From assembly GCA_017417465.1 (NCBI GenBank), contig JAFPZD010000019.1, forward strand, positions 1-64,000: a DNA stretch of 64,000 nucleotides, written 5' to 3'. The notes under the pieces are model-generated. The model did no database searches, was not told the origin of the DNA, and was given only the letters and a program-made list of their open reading frames with translations. Both the position numbers and the translations under genes were made by a program. The stretch's first letter is position 1; each line of letters starts with the position of its first letter. This document shows, piece after piece, positions 18,801 through 27,331 of this stretch. The DNA is from Prevotella sp. (GTDB lineage Bacteria > Bacteroidota > Bacteroidia > Bacteroidales > Bacteroidaceae).

Positions 18801-19252
18801 TCGTCGACAGAGGTAATGCCCAGACCCTCGAACTCCTTCATGTTGATGGTCTGTGTAGAGTAGGATATCTCGCGCTCAGGAATGGGGAGCGAGTTGCCCT
18901 GCAGGCGCTTCTTCGACTTCACCACCACCTCCTTGATCTGGGTGGCCGATGACATTGTGACGTTGAAGGTGGTCTTGTTGATGGGCAGGGTCACCGTCTT
19001 CTGTCCGACGTAGCTGAAGCGGATTTTATCCTTCGGGTTGCGCACCTTCATGGTAAAGTTACCATTGAGGTCGGTAATGGCCGATTCGATGATACGCCCG
19101 GTGCCGTCGATTTCGCACACCGTGGCGCCCATCAGCGGGCCCATATCGTCGCTCACTGTTCCGTGAACCGACGTGATGTTCTGTGCTGTGGCCGTTGTCG
19201 CCGAGGCAAACAGCAGTGCCAGCAGCATGATAATGGATTTCAATATTCTCAT
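15842..19252 (-). CDS. SusC/RagA-family TonB-dependent outer-membrane transporter (pair 2)
   Basis: 1136 residues with signal peptide (MRILKSIIMLLALLFASATTATAQ). A carboxypeptidase-like domain spans about 27-105 (VHGTVSDDMGPLMGATV, ITDLNGNFTMKV). A linker EVVVKSKKRL leads to a canonical plug at about 135-260 (VDEALQGRIAGLDI, SNPLIVVDGNIREVD, ITVLKDAAATAIYGSQGGNG). The barrel ends with RPRSYTMGVTVDF. This is the textbook SusC layout. It starts 25 bp after the stop of the 912-residue fasciclin gene and precedes its SusD. Confidence 0.95.
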   Translation of the reverse strand: MRILKSIIMLLALLFASATTATAQNITSVHGTVSDDMGPLMGATVCEIDGTGRIIESAITDLNGNFTMKVRNPKDKIRFSYVGQKTVTLPINKTTFNVTMSSATQIKEVVVKSKKRLQGNSLPIPEREISYSTQTINMKEFEGLGITSVDEALQGRIAGLDIIGNSGDLGSGSTMRLRGASTLSAGIDSNPLIVVDGNIREVDLSNTDLNSLNDEKFSELLNLNPEDIASITVLKDAAATAIYGSQGGNGVIELTTKRGVRGKPKVTYSLKLTGTYQPKGYKLLSGDDYTMMLKEAYFNPSQNDGASANIEEINYSPDFSELEQYNNNTDWIDAVTQWGLRQNHYVNISGGGEKASFRIGGGFDHETGTIIKQKLNRFSTRVALDYNVSQRIRVSTNFALTYTKNDRNYHGLLGIAQKKMPNMSIYQQDPLTGEDTDTYYNMLQTASTVFDKDQKTMDYVNPVASANLAKNQQRTYDVSPELVINYQLWGTDEDHWQLNWRGSVYMNIFNKYEDQFLPQELTTTHYTNENVNRSYSGASKSVSFNTKQTLTLIPAFRNKDHSAMLMGRFELTSGSSTNQGDTGYNLASGGIVSPEAGGKIKSFGSGFGEWRSMYYTLSGHYAYKGRYMLDATLRADGTTKFGPDNRWGFFPSVSLRWNIIDEPWFRRLAGLPQAGEDGGWMSMFSLRPSWGRVGNQPGGNYLYASKYGTAPTYLDMNGMFPINIRLNNLKWQINSSYNLGIDLGFFNDRLTMVIEGYHSTVTNMLMKDYRIPSNSGFSTIAVRNTGKMRNIGWEFHINTNQLVKAGKFIMDMNVNFGNNKNELLEMEQYLLDQLGTSTFDYKNASILRRVQVHNPLGAIYGFHYKGVYDVNYSTFANLSREEQRGLLDGTLPQAFYDKHDWEKRPMTAPVALNEKGEIVYDGTGAPMRMMYNYTNDATGKNYRFQGGDAIYEDINNDGQINALDIVYLGSSLPKLTGGFGFTFTYGDWRLNTQFTYRYGNKIINLKRLQLEAMNGNDNQSQAVNYRWRKEGDNTTIPRAMFGDEASFNSLVSDRFVEDGSYLRMGYAQLTYTIKKKHLKWIGLNRINLYASVNNPFVITKYSGVDPDISQAGYSPAIDNSQTPRPRSYTMGVTVDF

Positions 19253-19277
19253 AACGCTGTTTTGTTCCGTTTGGGGG

Positions 19278-22016
19278 TTATTGTCCGGTTTTCCAGTTCG
19301 TCAGTTTCTCATAAAGCAGTGGGCCATCGATTTGGTGGACTACCGCATTACTGGCCATGAAGATGACCGATGAGGCGGCAATGGCATTGTTATTGACGCG
19401 TCCCGTGAACCAGTACTCACGACAAATGTTGTTGTATAGACCGTCGCTCTTCACCACGTGGCGTGCGGGGCCATACTGGCCTTGCACGGTGAGCTGCTTG
19501 GAGCTGTAGTCAACTGAGAAGGGGAAGAAGCGTCCCGTCTCGGGGTTACGCATCATCGACTCGTACTCTCCTTGGTAGCTTCCGCTCTCGGGAGCCATGT
19601 CGACGGCTACGCTGTGGTCTTGCACATGATAGCGAATGAAGTTGATGATACGCTGCTTGATAACGTTGCGAACGCTGTCGACGGCAGCCTCAGTACCCCA
19701 TTCAGCTTCGCTGACATTGTCGTAGTCTTCCCACGTCGGGAGCAGTCCCTGGTCAATCAGCTCCTGGATGCTCTCGTTGGTAGGCACGTAGACCGTGTAG
19801 TTATAGTTGTCGAGGAGGGTGAAGTTCCGCATGCCGGTGGGCGCATAGCACGACTCATCGGCAGAGATGGAGAGGGTCGACGACAACATTCCGCTGCCAT
19901 CGTGGTTCAGCAGGTCGGTGAAGAGCGAGTACTCCGGGTGGGCCTGCAGTGTAGCCAATACGGTCATCGACGAGCCGAGCGGCGGCTGTGTGTCGAGCTG
20001 ATAGGCCTTTCCGTTCTTCTTCGGGTAGGTAGCCTTGATCTTCAGCGGCTGGTTCTGGTGTTCCACCTGCCAGCCACCTGCCACTGCCAACGAGTCGTCG
20101 GCGGTGCGGAAGACGCGTATGAGGCAGCCGCCCTTGGTCTTGTAGTACTCGTGTCCGTCCTCAATGTCGCCAACAATAATCAGTTGGTTCATCAGGTCGT
20201 CGAGGCGGGTGTTCATGGAGTTGCGTGTCAGGTCGGTCTGTGTCGGACGTGAGGTCACCTTGGTGATGGTGCCGTCCTCTTCGACCTTGACGGTGTAGCG
20301 GTTGCCCTGCATGCTTTCCATCTCGTTCTTGTTGGGGTCAAGATAGAACTCAATGAGCGACTGGTTGGCAAGACCATACGTTGCCGGGTCGATGTAGTTC
20401 TTCATGGCCTCGTTGGTGGGCAGCAGCATGGAGTACTTCGTATCCATTGAGAGGAGGTAGGGCAGTGAGGTGTTCTTCTTATGGTCGTTGTCAGTGGTCG
20501 AGATAGCCCAGTAGATGACGTTCATCGTCGACTCGTGGGCCAGTGCGGGATAAGCCACTGAGCTGTACTCGGCGGGTCCGAAGAGCTTGTTCAGCTTGTA
20601 GACGACACCGTTCGAGCCCATCTTACACTCTACAATATTATCCTTGGTGACGCCCAGGGGCTCCTTGGCGTCGTTGAGCACCTTGTCGGCAAAGTTCGAC
20701 GGAAAAGCCGATGTGAAGGTCTCCATCATGTTGACATTGATGAGCTTCACCAGCGTTGCCAGGGGGATGCTGTCTATTTCCTGATACTCCTCCTGGAGCT
20801 CGCGGCCCTCGCCGTTCCACCACTCCAGCACGGCAGCATCGGTAGGCACGAGCATGGCACCTGCATCGTAGTGCAGGTCGTAGTCCATGGTGTTGCTATA
20901 GATATACTGGTTCCACCCTGGGTCGAACTTGAGTAGTGACTTAACGTTGTTGCCTTCGGGCCAAGTAGTATTCAGTTGTGAGTTGAGCGTCAGGGTGCTT
21001 CCTGCCGAACGGCGGCTAAAGTAGCGCTTGACAAAAACGGAGTCGGAATTGTCGTACAGGCGGTTGTACTCACGCTGTATGGCGGCCGAGGCGGGCACGG
21101 GCGTGGAGTAGCGGTCGAGCATGCGCGACCAGAGCTGTGTCTGTGAGTCCTGACGGATGATCTCAGCCATGTTGGCTGTCGGCTCGATGACGGCGTCCAC
21201 CTTGTGGATGTAGCCGTTCTTGCAGGTGATGTTACGGTTCTTGCTGGCATCGCCTCCCGCATTCGAGAGCACTTTCACGCCGGCCATCCATGCCTCGTCG
21301 ATGCTTTGTGCCTTGTGGTTGGTCAGGAGAGCGAGGTCCTCGGCGGTCATGTTGTAGTAGCTCATAAACGCTGGAAGGAAGTGGAGTACGGTGGGTGCCG
21401 TGGCATCCATCATCATGGGGATGCTCTTTCCACGTGAGCGCAGCGCTGCCCAATAGTCGGTGGTGGGCATTTCGGCTACGGGCATCACGTAGACAGAATC
21501 GTAGATGGATGCAGCCGTCTCGCGACGCATGGCACGTCCTTCCATAGGCGGCGTGCCACTAACATTGCTCAACAGGTCTACCAGGTAGGCATTGTTGATC
21601 ATAGTGTTGTTCAGCAGCAGCTTCTTCTGCGATAGTGAGAGGTCGCTGTAGTTGCGCACTGGTGAGCCACTGCTCGTGGTCCACGTGTTGTTTTTAAACC
21701 ATGTTTCGAAGGCCTGGTCGTTGGCAGCGAAGAGGGTCTTCGAGCCAGTGTGGCTGAGCACCTCCGTCTGGTCAAGGTCGTCGATGAGGCGCAGCAGCGT
21801 GGAGTACTTGTCGACGGGGTCTTCCTTCAGGCGGTCGTAGATGGAGTTACCCAGCCACTCCGGCTGCCCTGTGAGCACCTCGTCCTCGCACGACTGCAGT
21901 CCCCACGCACCCAGTAGTAGGGCACATGCGGTCCACACCCACCGCTGCTTCTTGGCCTTTGGTCGCCGCGGTGTGGACTTTTGCCGTCCTTGCGTTCCGA
22001 TTGTTGTTTGTTTCAT
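19278..22016 (-). CDS. Multi-fasciclin-domain lipoprotein (912 aa)
   Basis: First gene of the fasciclin/SusCD run. The leader has an unusually long basic region (about 25 residues rich in K/R) before the hydrophobic core and the lipobox LQSC, Cys43. Several FAS1 units follow: about 70-290 (LLRLIDDLDQTEVLSHTG, TLFAANDQAFETWF), about 290-500 (diverged; GAMLVPTDAAVLEWW), about 510-690 (YSMLLPTNEAMKNYIDP, NRYTVKVEEDG), and about 710-905 (FTDLLNHDG, YTVYVPTNESIQELIDQG, YHVQDHSVAVD). It is likely surface-anchored and may bind ligand or matrix before handover to SusCD (inference). Its promoter should lie in 22017-22240; only a weak TAACTTTC-type -7 is visible next to the start. Confidence 0.85.
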   Translation of the reverse strand: MKQTTIGTQGRQKSTPRRPKAKKQRWVWTACALLLGAWGLQSCEDEVLTGQPEWLGNSIYDRLKEDPVDKYSTLLRLIDDLDQTEVLSHTGSKTLFAANDQAFETWFKNNTWTTSSGSPVRNYSDLSLSQKKLLLNNTMINNAYLVDLLSNVSGTPPMEGRAMRRETAASIYDSVYVMPVAEMPTTDYWAALRSRGKSIPMMMDATAPTVLHFLPAFMSYYNMTAEDLALLTNHKAQSIDEAWMAGVKVLSNAGGDASKNRNITCKNGYIHKVDAVIEPTANMAEIIRQDSQTQLWSRMLDRYSTPVPASAAIQREYNRLYDNSDSVFVKRYFSRRSAGSTLTLNSQLNTTWPEGNNVKSLLKFDPGWNQYIYSNTMDYDLHYDAGAMLVPTDAAVLEWWNGEGRELQEEYQEIDSIPLATLVKLINVNMMETFTSAFPSNFADKVLNDAKEPLGVTKDNIVECKMGSNGVVYKLNKLFGPAEYSSVAYPALAHESTMNVIYWAISTTDNDHKKNTSLPYLLSMDTKYSMLLPTNEAMKNYIDPATYGLANQSLIEFYLDPNKNEMESMQGNRYTVKVEEDGTITKVTSRPTQTDLTRNSMNTRLDDLMNQLIIVGDIEDGHEYYKTKGGCLIRVFRTADDSLAVAGGWQVEHQNQPLKIKATYPKKNGKAYQLDTQPPLGSSMTVLATLQAHPEYSLFTDLLNHDGSGMLSSTLSISADESCYAPTGMRNFTLLDNYNYTVYVPTNESIQELIDQGLLPTWEDYDNVSEAEWGTEAAVDSVRNVIKQRIINFIRYHVQDHSVAVDMAPESGSYQGEYESMMRNPETGRFFPFSVDYSSKQLTVQGQYGPARHVVKSDGLYNNICREYWFTGRVNNNAIAASSVIFMASNAVVHQIDGPLLYEKLTNWKTGQ

Positions 22017-22333
22017 AGTTTTGAAAGTTAGTATTGAATGTAATAGTATGCGGTTATGTTGTCGCTATTTCCAGTTACTGGTTTGTCGTTGTCGTTCGCT
22101 TGATGTTGAGATTCCGCCGTTGTGGCGTTCTCTCGCGTTAGGCGTTGCCTTGTGGTTTTGCCTTCAGCCGGTTTTGCTGTTGAGGGTTTCCGGCCCATTC
22201 CCTCGCGCGTGTATATATAATAAGGTGTATAAACAAAATGAGGGAAACGGAGACGGCATTTTGAGGATGCCGTCCCCGATTCCCTTGTCATTGTGTGATC
22301 AGTGTTTCTTTCCTGGTCATACTTAGTGTCAAC
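22017..22333. other. 317-bp intergenic region between two minus-strand genes
   Basis: No gene is seen. It holds a strong hairpin downstream of the 1228-residue gene (22242-22284), then an AT-rich motif reading TACACCTTATTATATATA on the minus strand (22211-22229) that recurs in two other 5' regions of this window. Last comes the presumed leader of the fasciclin operon. Confidence 0.6.
22242..22284 (-). terminator. Hairpin terminator after the 1228-aa gene
   Basis: Stem with core GACGGCAT / ATGCCGTC, extended by CGG/CCG and GGGAA/TTCCC through single mismatches, around a 7-8 nt loop. On the minus strand it is followed by a T-rich stretch (TCATTTTGTTT). It separates this gene from the fasciclin operon. 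Confidence 0.65.
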
Positions 22334-25300
22334 TTACTTGCGTACCTTGCGGACAACGATGGTGCCGTTGTCGAGTGTCTGGCGCATGATGACGATGCCA
22401 CCCTTCTGTCCCATCGTAGCCTTGCGGCCGTCGATGCTGAAGAACTCGACGTTCTTGACAGGTGAGTTGACAAGTTCCTCGATGCCCTGGTTCTGGTCGC
22501 CTGTGACTTCCTTGGTGCTCTCGGTGCCATAGTAGGTCAGTGTCCAGTTGTCGAAGATGGTCCAGTCCTTAGCGACGGCCACATCCTTAGCCAGACCGAA
22601 GCGGAGCTTCTCGTCGTCGCCCACCTTCACCACGATGGTGTTGGTGACAGCCGACTCATAGTCAGTGAAGTACTCGTAAGCGGTAGCCATGTTGTTAGGC
22701 ACAGCCTCGTTGGTGGTCTCGTCGCCGAATGCCCATCCTGAGGGCAGGTCCTCGGCCGAGTACCATACGGGTGTAGCGCTGAGGCGCACGATGGGCTTGG
22801 AGCTGCGTCCGTTAGCGGTGACGCCATAGATGTAAACATAGTCCTTTGAGCTGTCGTAGCGGTTCTCGAACTCCTGTGCAGGACCGTCGCCACCGTAGCG
22901 GTAGAAGGCCTGAACTGAGATCTCGTAAGTACCTGCGGGCAGACCAGCAATCTCCTGATAGTAGTCGTAGGTCACGCCGTTGTCACCACCGAAGATCTCG
23001 GCGTTCTGCACTTCGTTGTTCACGCCGACTGAAGCTGCACACGTCCAGCCCTTGTTGTCGCCGCCGTCGTAGGAAGGATTAACCACCACTGAGGTGAGGT
23101 CAACAGGGTTGAGGTCGGTTGCGGAGCCGAAGCCGGGATCGATGGTCAGCTTGGTGATCCACTTACGAATCTCAGCGATGAGCTCGGGCACTTCCTCGTC
23201 CTCGATAAGATGCTTTTCCAGACGCTCCTCGATGTCCTCCTTCAGAGTGGCAGCGTTACCCTTGGCGTCCTCGTTCTGTCCGTCCATCAGGGCGCCGTTC
23301 AGGTCGTTAAGAGCCTCGATGAGGGTGTCGAACAGAGCCATAGATGTCTTGGCAGCGGCCTCGGCATCCATCAGTGTCAGCAGAGCCTGGAACATGGCGT
23401 CACCGTCGGTTCCGGCGGCCAGCGTGCGGGCATTTGCGATGGCAGCGGCCAGGTTCTCGTAGGCCGTCTTACCCATGTCGCCCTTAATGTTCTCGGCTGT
23501 AGCCACTTCGGTGAGCAGCACCTCGGAGACAACGTTAGCGGCATTACCGCGATAGGTCAGCTTGAAGTTGTCGAAGATGACCCAGCTGTCGCCCAGCTGG
23601 TTGCTGGAGCCCTTGACACCGACGCGCATCGGGTCGCCCTGGTGCACGACGAGACCGTAGGCCTTCTGCGTGAACATGTTCTGGCCGGGGTTAACCTCCG
23701 ACGGCGAAGCGAAGCAGTTAGCGGCGGTAGCCATGTTGTTAGGAGCATAGTAGGTGTTGCCGTCGATGCTGCTGGTGAAGGTGTTGTAGTCGGAGTTTGT
23801 GAAGATGCTATTGTCGGTAATAGCCTCATCGAATACGTTCATGAAGGGCGTAGCAAGCTCGTTCATATAGACGAAGCAGGGGGCTCCACCGGGTTTGACG
23901 AAGCTGACGGACGCGTTCTGATAGTTGTTCCAGGCATTGTCGCCACGGCCGTAGCGATAGAAGCCCTGCACCGAGATCTCGTACACACCGGCAGGTGCGT
24001 CGGTCACTTCCTGGTAGATGTCGAAGCTTGCCGTATTCCAGGCCTCACCGCAGGAGTTCGAGACGGCCACGTTACCCGTGAGGTTGCCCTCGCGTGTCCA
24101 GCCTTCCCATGAGTTGGCCGAGAAGTCGGCGTTGGTCAGATACTGGTTGGTGACGTCGGCAGCCACGTCGTCGCTGGCAAAGTGCTTGCCGGCCTCGGTC
24201 ACGTTAGCCTTCAGAGCATCGATCTTCTCGCGGAGCTTGGCGTTGGTGAGTGCCATTTCGTTGACCTCCTTAGCGTAGTCGTCGAGGGCGTCCTCGCAGT
24301 TGATGAACCAGTCGGTCTCGGCATAGGTGGGCGAACCGTCAGCCTGCTTTGAGTTCACAATGACGCGGGCCTGGTCGATAACCAGTGCATACTCCTTCCA
24401 GAGAGCCACGTTCTCGAACAGCTCAGCGCGGGCCTGCTCGATTTCGGCCATGGCAGCGAGGACCTCAGCCTTATTGCTGACGGTTGCCTTCTTCTTGTCG
24501 TTGTAAGCCTGGAGGTAAGAATAGGTGTAGACAGTCTCCTCGCCGAGGTTGATCTCGGGTACACCCAGTTCGAGCCACTTCTGGAACGAGGCGGCTGTGT
24601 TGCCGTAGTACTGCAGTCCGAAGCTGTCGAAGACAGACCAGTCGGTGCCGCCCTGGAGCGCATCCTTCTTCACGCCGACGCGTGCCTCACCGCCATTAGC
24701 CTCGAAGAACACGAGGGTCTTGTAGTACTCATGACCCTCTTCCTCGCAATACAGACGGAAGGTTGAGGGGTTGTTGGGAGCGTAGTAGGTCGTGGTGCCA
24801 GACGTCGAGCTACCCTCGGCGTTGGGTGTTCCGAAGTAGGTGGTGTCGCCATACTTATCGACGAAGCTCACGGTGTTCATCGGTGCGTAAGCGTTGCAGA
24901 ACAGGGTCTTGCAGGAGTCACCGTCGGCCACTGCGTAGGCGTAGGGATAGTACTGTGTAGCTGTGCCAGCGAGATAGTCGGCCAGTGTTCCGCGGAAGAA
25001 CGAGCGGAGGCTGAGGCAATATACGCCTGCGGGCAGACCAGTAATGTCCTGATAGGTGTCGAAGGTGCTGTTGTAGACCTCGGCCACGTCGGCAGCGGCG
25101 TGGTTACCATCACCAGTCATGTTGGGCTTGGTGCCGCTCCAGCCAGCGTTGCTGGCGTTGTCGAAGTTAGGATTCTGCAGCAGAGCCGTAGCGTTGCTGG
25201 GGTTGTCGGCCGTACCGGTGCCGATGTTGTTGGCGCGAGCCTCGTTGAGGGCGTCAATCTGAGCCTGCAACTGCTCAACGGTGGAGTTGAGGTTGTTGTA

Positions 25301-26020
25301 GACAGCAACGGCAGCCGAGACGTCGATACCTTCGGCCTCAGCGGTCTCGATGACGGACTTCAGCTCCATAGCCTTCTCGTACTGGTCGAAGACGCTGGCG
25401 TCGATGAACTGCCAGTTGATGTGATGGCCTTCGCCCTCAGTCAGGAGTGCTGACAGGGGATAGCGCTCAGCATCGTCCTCGAATCCGGAATAGGCGTTGT
25501 CGAAGTCCTGTGGTACTGCTTCGTCGCGGCCCATGAACTGTGTGCCATCGCTCTTGATGGTAGTGTTCACCTCGTTGGGCATGAAACGGTAGACGAGGTT
25601 GCCTTGCGGCTGGATCTCGTAGAAGCGGTTAGCCCAAGTGGTTTGGTCGAGGAAGAGGTTGCCGGAATCGTCCATACAGGCCTTCATCCAGCTGTAGTTT
25701 GTACTGCGTACGCAGACATAGTCCTCGATTTCGTAAGTTTTACCGTCCCAGACATTGTCGACCTTGTACTGGGCAACCTTGATACGCACAGCAGAAGCCT
25801 TTGGGCCCACGCATCCGCGGGTACCCCAGTTGTTTCCCTGTGTAAAATAAGCGTCAGCCGTCACATTGTAAAGCAGATAGGTCTGCCCGACAGCGAACTC
25901 AACGGCTTTGACCTCAACGTCGTCGTTGGTAGGCATGGTACGCTCCACCAAGTCAGCCGCATTGACACCCAGGCTGCTGAGCCAGAGTGCGCTCAAAACG
26001 AGTAGTTTTGAATACTTCAT
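22334..26020 (-). CDS. Large secreted protein with three carbohydrate-binding-like domains
   Basis: 1228 residues with a cleavable signal (MKYSKLLVLSALWLSSLGVNAA) and no lipobox. Three homologous beta-sandwich-type domains begin near residues 285, 640 and 990 (NPNFDNASNAGW, LTNADFSANSWEGW, VVNPSYDGGDNKGW). Each contains a YQxxxxxPAGxYxxSxxxFxR strand block and ends in DxWxxFDxxxLxYxG. Helical linkers of FIVAR type (ALNEARAN, MAEIEQARAEL) separate them. This resembles Bacteroidetes glycan-binding surface proteins, but the families cannot be named with certainty. The tail VEFFSIDGRKA...GTIVVRKVRK is the C-terminal tag seen on secreted Prevotella proteins, probably for type IX-like export or anchoring. 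Confidence 0.75.
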   Translation of the reverse strand: MKYSKLLVLSALWLSSLGVNAADLVERTMPTNDDVEVKAVEFAVGQTYLLYNVTADAYFTQGNNWGTRGCVGPKASAVRIKVAQYKVDNVWDGKTYEIEDYVCVRSTNYSWMKACMDDSGNLFLDQTTWANRFYEIQPQGNLVYRFMPNEVNTTIKSDGTQFMGRDEAVPQDFDNAYSGFEDDAERYPLSALLTEGEGHHINWQFIDASVFDQYEKAMELKSVIETAEAEGIDVSAAVAVYNNLNSTVEQLQAQIDALNEARANNIGTGTADNPSNATALLQNPNFDNASNAGWSGTKPNMTGDGNHAAADVAEVYNSTFDTYQDITGLPAGVYCLSLRSFFRGTLADYLAGTATQYYPYAYAVADGDSCKTLFCNAYAPMNTVSFVDKYGDTTYFGTPNAEGSSTSGTTTYYAPNNPSTFRLYCEEEGHEYYKTLVFFEANGGEARVGVKKDALQGGTDWSVFDSFGLQYYGNTAASFQKWLELGVPEINLGEETVYTYSYLQAYNDKKKATVSNKAEVLAAMAEIEQARAELFENVALWKEYALVIDQARVIVNSKQADGSPTYAETDWFINCEDALDDYAKEVNEMALTNAKLREKIDALKANVTEAGKHFASDDVAADVTNQYLTNADFSANSWEGWTREGNLTGNVAVSNSCGEAWNTASFDIYQEVTDAPAGVYEISVQGFYRYGRGDNAWNNYQNASVSFVKPGGAPCFVYMNELATPFMNVFDEAITDNSIFTNSDYNTFTSSIDGNTYYAPNNMATAANCFASPSEVNPGQNMFTQKAYGLVVHQGDPMRVGVKGSSNQLGDSWVIFDNFKLTYRGNAANVVSEVLLTEVATAENIKGDMGKTAYENLAAAIANARTLAAGTDGDAMFQALLTLMDAEAAAKTSMALFDTLIEALNDLNGALMDGQNEDAKGNAATLKEDIEERLEKHLIEDEEVPELIAEIRKWITKLTIDPGFGSATDLNPVDLTSVVVNPSYDGGDNKGWTCAASVGVNNEVQNAEIFGGDNGVTYDYYQEIAGLPAGTYEISVQAFYRYGGDGPAQEFENRYDSSKDYVYIYGVTANGRSSKPIVRLSATPVWYSAEDLPSGWAFGDETTNEAVPNNMATAYEYFTDYESAVTNTIVVKVGDDEKLRFGLAKDVAVAKDWTIFDNWTLTYYGTESTKEVTGDQNQGIEELVNSPVKNVEFFSIDGRKATMGQKGGIVIMRQTLDNGTIVVRKVRK

Positions 26021-26150
26021 AAGCTTAAGAATTAGTAAAGTTAGTAAATATGGAAATTAGTCTCGTAATCAGTTGTTTTATGGCCTTGTTATCGGCGTTG
26101 GGGGTCGTCGTTGAGTGACGGGCGTAGTTGTTTTATTGCGTAATCGGTTG

Positions 26151-26158
26151 CAAAGTTA
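26151..26158 (-). promoter_or_regulatory. Candidate promoter (-7 TAACTTTG) of the 1228-aa gene
   Basis: TAACTTTG on the minus strand matches the Bacteroidetes TAnnTTTG element. It would give a leader of about 125 nt before the start at 26020. No good -33 TTTG is seen at the usual spacing. Confidence 0.5.
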
Positions 26159-26253
26159 GCAAAAATTATTGAAACACGCGCATGTTTTGGCGTTTTTTTT
26201 GTGTCAAACGGTGAAAAAAGGTGTTTTTTTTACACATTCTCCTAAAAAAACCG

Positions 26254-26261
26254 TACCTTTG
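26254..26261 (+). promoter_or_regulatory. Candidate promoter (-7 TACCTTTG) of the NUDIX gene
   Basis: Matches TAnnTTTG. It lies 16 bp before the ATG at 26277, which rules out the longer upstream reading frame start at 26169. Confidence 0.65.
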
Positions 26262-26276
26262 TGGTCAAAAAAGAAG

Positions 26277-26822
26277 ATGATACAGATGCGACACCCTTTG
26301 GAGAAGTTCTGCTGCTGCCCGGTATGCGGCAGTCGACAGTTTGTGGTAAACAATGTGAAGAGCAAGCGTTGTGAGGCTTGCGGGTTTGTGTATTATGCCA
26401 ACCCATCGTCGGCAACGGCGGCGTTCATCGTGCGTGGCGGACGGTTGCTGGTGGCGCGGCGGGGCAAGGAGCCGGCGAAAGGGACGCTCGACCTGCCGGG
26501 TGGGTTCGTCGACATGGACGAGACGGCCGAGGAGGGCATGGCGCGCGAGGTGATGGAGGAGACGGGGCTGTGCGTGGTGCGGTCGGCGTACCTGTTCTCG
26601 CTGCCGAACATTTACGTGTATTCGGGCATGGAGATTCACACGCTCGACATGTTCTACCGGGTGGAGGTGGCGGCGGAGGCCGAGCCGCAGGCCGGCGATG
26701 ATGCGGGCGAGGTGATGTGGGTGCCGTTGGACGAGGTTTGTCCGGATTTATTCGGGTTAGCGAGTGTTCGGAAGGCGGTGGGACGGTTTTTGGAGGAGCT
26801 GCGTGACGGGGAGCGTAAGTGA
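26277..26822 (+). CDS. NUDIX hydrolase with N-terminal zinc ribbon
   Basis: 181 residues. An N-terminal zinc ribbon (CPVC...CEAC, about residues 14-36) precedes a NUDIX domain whose box is complete: G-x5-E-x7-REVMEETGL (about residues 76-98). This architecture is common in proteins hydrolysing NAD-like or nucleotide-sugar diphosphates; the substrate is not deducible. The start at 26277 is chosen because the promoter element at 26254-26261 lies inside the longer ORF; a second ATG at 26286 is also possible. It is a single gene, followed by a repeat-filled gap. Confidence 0.88.
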   Translation: MIQMRHPLEKFCCCPVCGSRQFVVNNVKSKRCEACGFVYYANPSSATAAFIVRGGRLLVARRGKEPAKGTLDLPGGFVDMDETAEEGMAREVMEETGLCVVRSAYLFSLPNIYVYSGMEIHTLDMFYRVEVAAEAEPQAGDDAGEVMWVPLDEVCPDLFGLASVRKAVGRFLEELRDGERK

Positions 26823-26884
26823 CTGAGGGACAAGGAGATGGAGGGGCGGCGGTTTTCGCGGCGAGAAGACGGGGGAGTGAGGCG

Positions 26885-26950
26885 AAGAAGATACGGTTTT
26901 CTTGGGGAGAAGATACGGTTTTCTTGGGAAGAAGATACGGTATTGTTGGG
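26885..26950. repeat. Three 22-bp tandem units after the NUDIX gene
   Basis: Units 26885-26906, 26907-26928 and 26929-26950 share the core AGAAGATACGG(T/A)TTTCTTGG with one to three changes. The region 26823-27436 contains no convincing gene; it is GC-rich and almost wholly repeats. Confidence 0.9.
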
Positions 26951-27034
26951 AAGGGGTGCCGGGGGCGTGAGGAAGGGACGGCGGGGGTGTAAGGATTTTT
27001 TGGAGGTGAGGAGGGCGGAGAAATGCGGGGCGGG

Positions 27035-27056
27035 CCGCGTTAATAACGCGGCATAC
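27035..27056 (-). repeat. 17-nt palindromic hairpin repeat (copy a, stem CCGCGTT)
   Basis: CCGCGTT-AAT-AACGCGG followed by CATAC (GTATG on the other strand). One of five family members in the window (others at 31118, 35438, 37253, 41981). Confidence 0.85.
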
Positions 27057-27143
27057 GAGAGAAGGCCAGATAGATGGGGAGGCAAGGGGAGGGCAGGGGA
27101 GGAGAAGGGGATTGGCGGCGGGTGCCATTATTTGGTTGGCAGG

Positions 27144-27195
27144 CCGCCAATGTAGGGGCAGGCCCTGTGCCAGCCCGTTGGCCCGGCAGGGCCAG
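27144..27195 (+). repeat. 52-bp repeat, copy 1
   Basis: Contains TGTAGGGGCAGGCC and GCCAGCCCGTTGGCCC. It differs from copy 2 (27210-27261) at three positions. It is partly self-complementary and resembles the dispersed 'GTAGGGGC' palindromic repeats known in many bacterial genomes. Confidence 0.85.
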
Positions 27196-27209
27196 TTCTG
27201 CCTCAAATG

Positions 27210-27261
27210 CCGTCAATGTAGGGGCAGGCCTTGTGCCAGCCCGTTGGCCCGTCAGGGCCAG
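27210..27261 (+). repeat. 52-bp repeat, copy 2
   Basis: Direct copy of 27144-27195, with 14 bp between them. Confidence 0.85.
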
Positions 27262-27331
27262 TGTTCGCGAAAATGATTATTACGAAACGGCGATGCAAGG
27301 GCATGCGCGCGGTGTGCATTGCCGCGCACAG

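Noticed and set aside
26169-26276. Longer N-terminus for the NUDIX protein
   Set aside because: A good -7 element (26254-26261) lies within it and the added residues are not conserved-looking.
26654-27206. Minus-strand frames of 143-149 codons overlapping the NUDIX gene end and the repeat region
   Set aside because: Low-complexity Pro/Ser/Arg translations of GC-rich repeats with no coding signature.
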